11,398 bases of DNA, taken from assembly GCA_018898235.1 (NCBI GenBank), contig JAHIJU010000432.1, positions 1 through 11,398 on the forward strand, read 5' to 3'. Below are positions 6,873 to 11,398 of this stretch, in pieces. This DNA is from Actinomycetota bacterium (GTDB taxonomy: Bacteria; Actinomycetota; Actinomycetes; Actinomycetales; Cellulomonadaceae). Position numbers and translations under genes: made by a program. The first letter of the stretch is position 1; the number at the start of each line of letters is the position of its first letter. A model generated the notes under the pieces. It worked only from the letters and a program-made list of their open reading frames with translations, was not told where the DNA came from and made no database searches.

Positions 6873-7522
6873 GGTGACTCCTCCTCGTGAACCGTCGACA
6901 GTGACGGCGTGGTGGGGCCCGCGTGCAGCCACGCAGGCATCAGGGCGAAGAGATGCTGAGCCAGCGCCTCCTCGTCGAGGGCGAGGTCGCCGACCAGCCA
7001 TGCGACGAGCACATGGGTCGAGGCGGCCGAGACGTAGGCGGCGGCGACGTCGGCACGCAGCGGCGCGGGGACGCCGCCGATGCGGTCCATGCGCCGGGCC
7101 AGGGCGGTCTCGATCGCCCGCCGCAACCCGTCGGTGACGACGGCCCGGGTGCGCTCGGCGCCCAGCACCGCCGCGAACAGGGTTCGGTTCTCGACGAACA
7201 CCGCGACGAGCCGGCGCTGCGCGTCGAGCATCGCCGCGTGCGGCTCGACCTGGGCCTGGCCCTGCACGTACGCCGCGATCGCCGCAAAGTGGGGCTCGAG
7301 CAGCTGGAGCGCCAGGTCGGCGAGGTCTTCGAAGTGCGTGTAGAACACCGACCGGCTGACCCCCGCCGCATCGGCGACCGAGCTGACGGTGACGCCCCGC
7401 CCGTCGCCGGACAGCTGGCGGATAGCCCCGAACAGACGTGCTCTGGTGCGGGCTACCCGGGGATCGGCGGAACTCCTCAGCTGCACCCGCAGCTGCGCCG
7501 GTCCATCCTCGTCGACGGTCAC
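6869..7522 (-). CDS. TetR-family transcriptional repressor
   Basis: This 217-aa regulator has a TetR DNA-binding domain at about residues 22-68, with the helix-turn-helix VSSVADAAGVSRSVFYTHF. A divergent all-helical ligand-binding and dimerisation domain fills the rest. I choose GTG at 7522 because a promoter (TGGACA, 18 nt, TAACGT) places the transcription start at or one base before this codon, which implies a leaderless mRNA. A GTG at 7552 would add 10 residues but lies upstream of the -10 box, so that promoter could not express it. The gene is first in an operon with the alcohol dehydrogenase, with a 4-nt ATGA overlap. A palindrome centred on the -10 box suggests autorepression relieved by a small molecule, possibly a substrate or product of the dehydrogenase; the ligand is unknown. 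Confidence 0.88.
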   Translation of the reverse strand: MTVDEDGPAQLRVQLRSSADPRVARTRARLFGAIRQLSGDGRGVTVSSVADAAGVSRSVFYTHFEDLADLALQLLEPHFAAIAAYVQGQAQVEPHAAMLDAQRRLVAVFVENRTLFAAVLGAERTRAVVTDGLRRAIETALARRMDRIGGVPAPLRADVAAAYVSAASTHVLVAWLVGDLALDEEALAQHLFALMPAWLHAGPTTPSLSTVHEEESP

Positions 7523-7525
7523 GTC

Positions 7526-7541
7526 TGGGACGTTAGTCCCA
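7526..7541. promoter_or_regulatory. Probable TetR operator palindrome
   Basis: TGGGAC-TAAC-GTCCCA (minus-strand reading) has perfect 6-bp arms, and the -10 hexamer TAACGT begins in its centre. A dimeric TetR protein bound here would cover the -10 box and the start codon, blocking the operon that encodes it. Confidence 0.55.
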
Positions 7542-7559
7542 TTTCTGGCCACCTGTCCA
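7530..7559 (-). promoter_or_regulatory. Promoter of the TetR-dehydrogenase operon
   Basis: On the minus strand TGGACA (7559-7554, five of six matches to TTGACA) is followed by 18 nt and then TAACGT (7535-7530). Seven bases later comes GTG 7522. The geometry predicts a transcript that begins at the start codon. Confidence 0.55.
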
Positions 7560-7641
7560 GAACGTCGTCACGGGATCCGGGTCCGGTCCGCGCCCAGGTC
7601 GGCCGGCGATCGCGGGGCCCGCCGAGCCGACCGCAGCACGC

Positions 7642-7677
7642 ACGACGGCCCGGCCCCCGAAGGGGCCGGGCCGTCGT
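7642..7677 (-). terminator. Terminator of the secE-nusG-rplK-rplA operon
   Basis: A perfect 16-bp stem (7642-7657 with 7662-7677) with a CGAA/TTCG tetraloop lies 15 nt after the rplA stop on the minus strand. There is no T-tract, as is common in this phylum. It separates the ribosomal-protein operon from the TetR operon promoter about 80 nt further on. Confidence 0.8.
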
Positions 7678-7692
7678 CGTCCGAGGGTGCGG

Positions 7693-8409
7693 TCAGGCCG
7701 CGTCCTCCTCGGTCAGAGCCTTCTGCCGGTTCTGGTCGACCAGGATGCCGGGGCCCATGGTCGTCGAGAAGGTCGCCTTGGTGATGTACCGGCCCTTGGA
7801 CGAGGCCGGCTTGAGCCGCATGATCTCGTCGAGCACGGCCGCGTAGTTCTCCACCAGGGCGATGTCGGTGAACGACACCTTGCCGATGATGAAGTTCAGG
7901 TTGGCGTGCCGGTCGACCCGGAACTCGATCTTGCCGCCCTTGATCTCCGCGACCGCCTTGGCGACATCCATCGTCACCGTGCCGGTCTTGGGGTTCGGCA
8001 TGAGGCCGCGCGGACCGAGCACCTTGCCCAGGCGACCGACCTTGCCCATGAGGTCCGGGGTCGCGACGGCCGAGTCGAAGTCGGTGTAGCCGGCGGCCAC
8101 CTTCTCGATGAGCTCGTCGCCACCGACCTCGTCGGCACCTGCGGCACGGGCCTGCTCGGCGCGCTCACCGACGGCGAACACCAGGACGCGGGCGGTCTTG
8201 CCCGTGCCGTGCGGCAGGTTGACGGTGCCGCGCACCATCTGGTCCGCCTTACGGGGGTCGATGCCGAGGCGGAACGCCACCTCGACCGTCGAGTCGTACT
8301 TGGTGGTCGACGTCGCCTGGGCCAGACGGACGGCCTCGAGCGGGGTGTACAGCCGGTCCTGCTCGATCTTCTCGGCGGCGGCCCGGTAGGCCTTGCTGCG
8401 CTTGGTCAT
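7693..8409 (-). CDS. rplA: 50S ribosomal protein L1
   Basis: This 238-aa protein builds the L1 stalk of the large ribosomal subunit, binding 23S rRNA and helping release E-site tRNA. It also commonly represses its own operon by binding the mRNA. The family signature is at residues 119-146 (DLMGKVGRLGKVLGPRGLMP and the following PNPKTGTV). Length is normal. ATG 8409 is preceded by AAGGAAG at a 7-nt spacing. It lies 65 nt after rplK in the usual rplK-rplA pair and is the last gene before the terminator. No oddities seen. Confidence 0.98.
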   Translation of the reverse strand: MTKRSKAYRAAAEKIEQDRLYTPLEAVRLAQATSTTKYDSTVEVAFRLGIDPRKADQMVRGTVNLPHGTGKTARVLVFAVGERAEQARAAGADEVGGDELIEKVAAGYTDFDSAVATPDLMGKVGRLGKVLGPRGLMPNPKTGTVTMDVAKAVAEIKGGKIEFRVDRHANLNFIIGKVSFTDIALVENYAAVLDEIMRLKPASSKGRYITKATFSTTMGPGILVDQNRQKALTEEDAA

Positions 8410-8440
8410 CTGCTCTCTTCCTTCTGCAGTCGTGGTAGAC

Positions 8441-8456
8441 GGGCCGCGCGCGGCCC
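8441..8456. repeat. Palindrome in the rplK-rplA spacer
   Basis: GGGCCGCGCGCGGCCC is a perfect 16-bp palindrome in the 65-nt intercistronic gap. It is followed in plus-strand coordinates by a smaller inverted repeat (CTGCC 8456-8460, GGCAG 8467-8471). It can fold in the mRNA between the two genes and might mark processing or adjust the L11:L1 ratio. It lacks the features of a full terminator. Confidence 0.4.
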
Positions 8457-8474
8457 TGCCACTGGGGGCAGTCG

Positions 8475-8909
8475 TCAGTCGACGACGGTGATGCCCATGG
8501 AGCGGGCGGTGCCCGCGATGATCTTGGTGGCGGCGTCGAGGTCGTTCGCGTTGAGGTCCTCGAGCTTGCCGGCGGCGATCTCGCGCACCTGGGCCGTCGT
8601 CAGCGACGCGACCTTGGTGGTGTGCGGGGTCGGGGAGCCCTTGGCCACACCGGCGGCCTTCTTGATGAGCTCGGCGGCCGGCGGGGTCTTGGTCACGAAG
8701 GTGAACGAGCGGTCCTCGTACACCGTGATCTCGACCGGGATGACGTTGCCGCGCTGCGACTCGGTCGCCGCGTTGTACGCCTTGCAGAACTCCATGATGT
8801 TGACGCCGTGCTGGCCCAGGGCAGGACCGATCGGCGGCGCCGGCGTCGCTGCACCGGCGTTGATCTGGAGCTTGATGAGCCCCGTGACCTTCTTCTTCTT
8901 CGGGGGCAT
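8475..8909 (-). CDS. rplK: 50S ribosomal protein L11
   Basis: This 144-aa protein is part of the GTPase-associated centre of the 50S subunit, binding the 1070 region of 23S rRNA near the L10-L12 stalk. Thiopeptide antibiotics bind at the same site. The proline-rich PAPPIGPALGQHGVN (residues 23-37) and the C-terminal RNA-binding helices (LTTAQVREIA, IAGTARSMGI) are family hallmarks. Length is normal. ATG 8909 follows GGAAGG. The gene sits 76 nt after nusG. That gap has a small CCCCG/CGGGG hairpin (8964-8976) in a region where an L1-binding operator could lie, but I cannot identify one. Confidence 0.98.
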   Translation of the reverse strand: MPPKKKKVTGLIKLQINAGAATPAPPIGPALGQHGVNIMEFCKAYNAATESQRGNVIPVEITVYEDRSFTFVTKTPPAAELIKKAAGVAKGSPTPHTTKVASLTTAQVREIAAGKLEDLNANDLDAATKIIAGTARSMGITVVD

Positions 8910-8985
8910 GAGCCTTCCGTTCTTCTCGTGGGCCGACGCCGTGGGCGATGACCCGGTTGCAGCACCCCGTGTCGGGGCGCTCCGG

Positions 8986-9798
8986 TCAGATCTTGGAGAC
9001 CTGACTGAAGGACAGCTCGACCGGGGTCTCCCGGCCGAAGAGCGAGACGAGGACCTTGAGCTTCTGGCCCTCGGGGTTGATCTCGGAGATGGTCGCCGGC
9101 AGCGTGTCGAACGGTCCGCCGTCGGTCACCGTCACCGACTCGCCGATGGTGAAGTCGACCTCGATCTTGGTCGCGGCCTTCGCGGCCGCTGCCGCAGCCG
9201 GGGTCTTGGCCTGCACCGTCGGGGCGAGCATCGAGAAGACCTCGTCGAGGGTCAACGGCACCGGCTGGTGGGTGTGCCCGACGAATCCGGTGACACCGGG
9301 CGTGTGACGCACGGCGCCCCACGACTCGTCGGTGAGGTCCATCCGGACCAGCACGTAGCCGGGGATGCGCACCCGCTTGACCAGCTTGCGCTGGGCGTTC
9401 TTGATCTCGACGACCTCTTCCAGCGGCACCTCGACCTGGAAGATGTAGTCCTCCATGTTGAGGCTCTGGGTGCGGTACTCGAGGTTCGTCTTCACCCGGT
9501 TCTCGTAGCCGGCGTACGAGTGCACGACGAACCAGTCCCCGGGAAGCGAACGCAGCTTGGCCTTGAACACCGCGACCGGGTCCTCGTCCTCGTCGTCCTC
9601 GTCGACGACGTCCTCATCGGTCGCCGGGCCGTCGGTCTCCGACTGGTCGACCTGCGGCTCCGCCGAGTCGGGCGCGTCGGTGGGTTCGGCCTCGACCGAC
9701 TCCTCCGCGACGGGGCTGCCCTCGACGGCGGCCACCGACTCGAGGACGTCCTCGAGCTCGGCCTCGGCGCCCGGGGTGGGCTGCGACTCCTGCGACAC
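8986..9798 (-). CDS. nusG: Transcription antitermination/elongation factor NusG
   Basis: This 270-aa NusG binds the RNA polymerase clamp and couples transcription with translation and with Rho. Residues 1-85 are a low-complexity acidic extension rich in Glu, Asp, Ala and Pro (DEDVVDEDDEDED at 61-73). The NGN domain follows (about 87-195, WFVVHSYAGYENRVKTNLE at its start). An alanine-rich linker (about 197-212) leads to the KOW domain (about 216-270, FTIGESVTVTDGGPF). The extension makes it about 90 residues longer than E. coli NusG but is usual in actinobacteria. The start GTG 9798 has a modest site (AGCAGG); the acidic region could hide an alternative start, but none is better placed. It lies 50 nt after secE. 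Confidence 0.97.
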   Translation of the reverse strand: MSQESQPTPGAEAELEDVLESVAAVEGSPVAEESVEAEPTDAPDSAEPQVDQSETDGPATDEDVVDEDDEDEDPVAVFKAKLRSLPGDWFVVHSYAGYENRVKTNLEYRTQSLNMEDYIFQVEVPLEEVVEIKNAQRKLVKRVRIPGYVLVRMDLTDESWGAVRHTPGVTGFVGHTHQPVPLTLDEVFSMLAPTVQAKTPAAAAAAKAATKIEVDFTIGESVTVTDGGPFDTLPATISEINPEGQKLKVLVSLFGRETPVELSFSQVSKI

Positions 9799-9848
9799 GT
9801 GCAACCTGCTTTCTGACGGTGGGGTGCCGCGGACGGCACCGGACGGGG

Positions 9849-10133
9849 TCAGCCCCCGAAGGCCCAGAACGTGAACTTGCCGACCCCGAGGTCGACGACG
9901 AGCACGAAGGCCATCACGACCGCGACGAACACAAGGACTGTCGTCGTGTAGCTGATCAGCTCCGACCGGGTGGGGCGCACGACCTTCTTCAGCTCGGCGA
10001 CCACCTGCCGGACGAAGGTGACGAGGCGGGCGAACAACCCGGGCCGGGCTTCGGTCTTGCGCCCCTTGGGCGCACCCGAGCGCGGCTCGGCGTCGTCGGC
10101 ACCCGAAGCAGCGGTGGCAGCGATGTCGCTCAC
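9849..10133 (-). CDS. secE: Preprotein translocase subunit SecE
   Basis: This 94-aa single-span membrane protein clamps SecY in the Sec translocon. Residues 1-32 are a hydrophilic, charged N-terminal tail. The conserved amphipathic surface helix VVAELKKVVRPTRSEL spans about 44-59, and the transmembrane helix about 62-82 (VLVFVAVVMAFVLVV). Its short length and single helix are typical outside the gamma-proteobacteria. GTG 10133 is preceded by GAGG at a 7-nt spacing. An open frame extends further upstream towards the tRNA but has no SecE-like content. The gene follows tRNA-Trp and precedes nusG, the common actinobacterial order. Confidence 0.96.
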   Translation of the reverse strand: MSDIAATAASGADDAEPRSGAPKGRKTEARPGLFARLVTFVRQVVAELKKVVRPTRSELISYTTTVLVFVAVVMAFVLVVDLGVGKFTFWAFGG

Positions 10134-10155
10134 GTCCGTCCTCGTCCCCTCGGAA

Positions 10156-10235
10156 ACTGTCGGTCTCGACTTCTGGCGGTCCTGGCATCTGGCGGGCTCG
10201 GCATCTGGCGGTCCCGGTATCGAGCGGTCCCGGTG
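10156..10235 (-). repeat. Tandem 16-nt imperfect repeats upstream of secE
   Basis: Four consecutive 16-nt units occur at 10172-10187, 10188-10203, 10204-10219 and 10220-10235. In plus-strand reading they start TCTGGCGG or a variant. A more degenerate fifth unit lies at 10156-10171. The block ends 22 nt before the secE start codon and fills much of the 198-nt tRNA-secE gap. It may be the remains of slippage or a set of protein- or RNA-binding sites. No clear -35/-10 pair was found in the gap. Confidence 0.7.
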
Positions 10236-10331
10236 CCGCCCGGCCCGCGGACCGCTCGAAACACACCAAGCCCACCACATCAGGCCCAACACACCCCGGC
10301 CACCGTTCATCCGCGACCCGGGTCGGGTGCG

Positions 10332-10404
10332 CAGGGCAGACAGGACTCGAACCTGCAACCTGCGGTTTTGGAGACCGCTGCGCTACCAATTGCGCCACTG
10401 CCCT
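10332..10404 (-). tRNA. tRNA-Trp (anticodon CCA)
   Basis: A full cloverleaf reads on the minus strand: acceptor AGGGCAG pairs with CTGCCCT, the D-arm contains TTGGTAGCGC, the anticodon loop is CTCCAAA with CCA, and the T-arm contains GGTTCGAGTCC. Length is 73 nt with G as discriminator; the 3' CCA is not encoded. It decodes UGG. Its place directly upstream of secE is conserved in many actinobacteria, and the two may share a transcript. Confidence 0.97.
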
Positions 10405-10510
10405 ACGGCGGCACCGATCTCATCCCCCCGGCGCATCCGGCCGGACCCGGAAGTCCGGGACCGGCGCGTGGGCACGCCGCAGCATGACGATCGTCAACCG
10501 CCGGGGGACA

Positions 10511-10540
10511 ACTGTACGCGACAGGGGCAGGTGGGTCGAA
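10511..10540 (-). promoter_or_regulatory. Possible promoter for tRNA-Trp/secE
   Basis: On the minus strand TACAGT (10516-10511) is a good TAnnnT -10 box, with a poor -35 (TTCGAC, 10540-10535) 18 nt upstream. It would start RNA about 100 nt before the tRNA. TTGACG at 10497-10492 is a better -35 but has no matching -10. The 186-nt gap between the tRNA and the divergent aminotransferase holds no gene that I can see. Confidence 0.25.
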
Positions 10541-10590
10541 CTGCGGACGGCACCGGTCCTCGGCCTGCCCGGTCTGCCACGATGGTCGTC

Positions 10591-11398
10591 GTGAGCCAGC
10601 CTGCCGCCCGTCCCCGCGTCTCTGCCCGCATCGGCGCCATCGCCCCGTCCGCCACCTTGGCCGTCGACGCCAAGGCCAAGGCGCTCAAGGCCGCCGGTCG
10701 GCCGGTCATCGGCTTCGGGGCAGGTGAACCCGACTTCCCGACGCCCCCGGCCATCGTCGAGGCCGCGGTGCGGGCCGCCGCCGACCCGGCCAACCACCGG
10801 TACACCCCGGCGGCCGGGCTGCCCGCACTCAAGGACGCCATCGCGGCCAAGACGCTGCGCGACTCCGGGTACGAGGTCTCCCCCGCGTCGGTGCTCGTGA
10901 CCAACGGCGGCAAGCAGGCGGTCTACCAGGCGTTCGCCACCGTGCTGGACCCGGGCGACGAGGTGCTGCTGCCGACGCCGTACTGGACCACCTATCCCGA
11001 GGCCATCCGGCTCGCGGGCGCACGGCCGGTCGAGGTCGTCGCCGGGGCCGACGCCGGTTACCTGGTCACGGTCGACCAGCTCGAGGCTGCGCGCACCGAA
11101 CGCACCAAGGTGCTGCTGTTCAACTCCCCGTCGAACCCGACGGGCGCGGTGTACTCCCCCGAGCAGACCGAGCAGATCGGCCGCTGGGCGCTCGAGCACG
11201 GGATCTGGGTCATCACCGACGAGATCTACGAGCACCTGGTCTACGACGAGACCGTGTTCACCCCGATCGTCAAGGTCGTGCCCGAGCTCGCGGACACCAC
11301 CATCGTGCTCAACGGGGTGGCCAAGACCTACGCGATGACGGGCTGGCGGGTGGGCTGGATGATCGGCCCGTCCGATGTCATCAAGGCCGCGACCAACC
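10591..11398 (+). CDS. aspC: PLP-dependent class I aminotransferase (aspartate aminotransferase-like), 3' truncated by the window
   Basis: The first 269 codons of a fold-type I aminotransferase are present; the remaining third lies outside the window. It moves amino groups between an amino acid, probably aspartate, and 2-oxoglutarate using pyridoxal phosphate. Visible motifs are FGAGEPDFPTP near residue 50, NPTG (182-185), Asp210 in TDEIYEHL (binds the PLP ring nitrogen) and Lys245 in AKTYAMTGWRVG (Schiff base). These match the bacterial Ib subgroup of aspartate aminotransferases, also found beside secE in Streptomyces. No Shine-Dalgarno precedes GTG 10591. TGCCACGAT ends 7 nt before it, which fits an extended -10 and a leaderless transcript. 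ATG 10582 would add three residues but falls inside that element. The gene is divergent from tRNA-Trp. The exact amino donor is not determined by these motifs. Confidence 0.9.
   Translation, partial: MSQPAARPRVSARIGAIAPSATLAVDAKAKALKAAGRPVIGFGAGEPDFPTPPAIVEAAVRAAADPANHRYTPAAGLPALKDAIAAKTLRDSGYEVSPASVLVTNGGKQAVYQAFATVLDPGDEVLLPTPYWTTYPEAIRLAGARPVEVVAGADAGYLVTVDQLEAARTERTKVLLFNSPSNPTGAVYSPEQTEQIGRWALEHGIWVITDEIYEHLVYDETVFTPIVKVVPELADTTIVLNGVAKTYAMTGWRVGWMIGPSDVIKAATN

Noticed and set aside
7687..9816. Long plus-strand open frame opposite rplA, rplK and nusG
   Set aside because: It is a shadow of three certain ribosomal/transcription genes, with a low-complexity His/Asp/Arg/Leu-rich translation.
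10314..10325. CGACCCGGGTCG palindrome just after tRNA-Trp
   Set aside because: It has no loop and no T-tract, so it is not a credible terminator. Short G+C palindromes are common here.
10332..10404. tRNA-Trp as an integration site for a mobile element
   Set aside because: No repeat of the tRNA 3' end, integrase or phage gene occurs in the window, and the flanking genes keep the usual order.
1..11398. CRISPR array or Cas genes accompanying the CHAT/sigma module
   Set aside because: No regularly spaced direct repeats with unique spacers and no Cas protein were seen. The only tandem repeat has no spacers.

Overview
The window is chromosomal DNA of a high-G+C actinobacterium. The evidence is very G+C-rich codon third positions, the gene order aspC / tRNA-Trp / secE / nusG / rplK / rplA, a NusG with a long acidic N-terminal extension, and several apparently leaderless starts lying 7 nt after a -10 box. 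A Pseudonocardia-like member of the Pseudonocardiaceae fits best; the genus is an inference.

Right half (7642-11398): a conserved translation/secretion block. On the minus strand lie tRNA-Trp, secE, nusG, rplK and rplA, closed by a strong hairpin terminator. On the plus strand the start of a class I aminotransferase (aspC-like) diverges from the tRNA and runs off the right end. At the left edge (1-266, minus) are the promoter, a roughly 230-nt leader with an attenuator-like hairpin, and a Shine-Dalgarno sequence placed so that a start codon would fall just outside the window. Because rplA is commonly followed by rplJ-rplL, I read this as the rplJ (L10) leader.

Middle (320-7559): accessory genes between rplA and the presumed rplJ. 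(a) A minus-strand operon of a TetR repressor and a zinc alcohol dehydrogenase shares a 4-nt ATGA overlap. Its promoter -10 box sits inside a 16-bp palindrome, and translation appears to be leaderless. (b) A four-gene module: a TPR-CHAT caspase-like protease (minus) diverges from a plus-strand operon of an intracellular subtilisin-like protease, an ECF-type sigma factor and a 165-aa protein with a helical N-terminus and a beta-rich C-terminus. Both proteases keep their catalytic residues. A 22-bp hairpin ends this operon against the convergent dehydrogenase gene.

The most interesting object is module (b). A TPR-CHAT protease genetically linked to an ECF sigma factor and a small protein of unknown function recalls the Csx29 / Csx30-Csx31 / RpoE genes of type III-E CRISPR loci, in which a CHAT protease cuts a protein that holds back a sigma factor. 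There is no CRISPR array or Cas effector here, and a cytoplasmic subtilase is present instead. The proposal that proteolysis releases sigma activity is inference from gene order and intact active sites.
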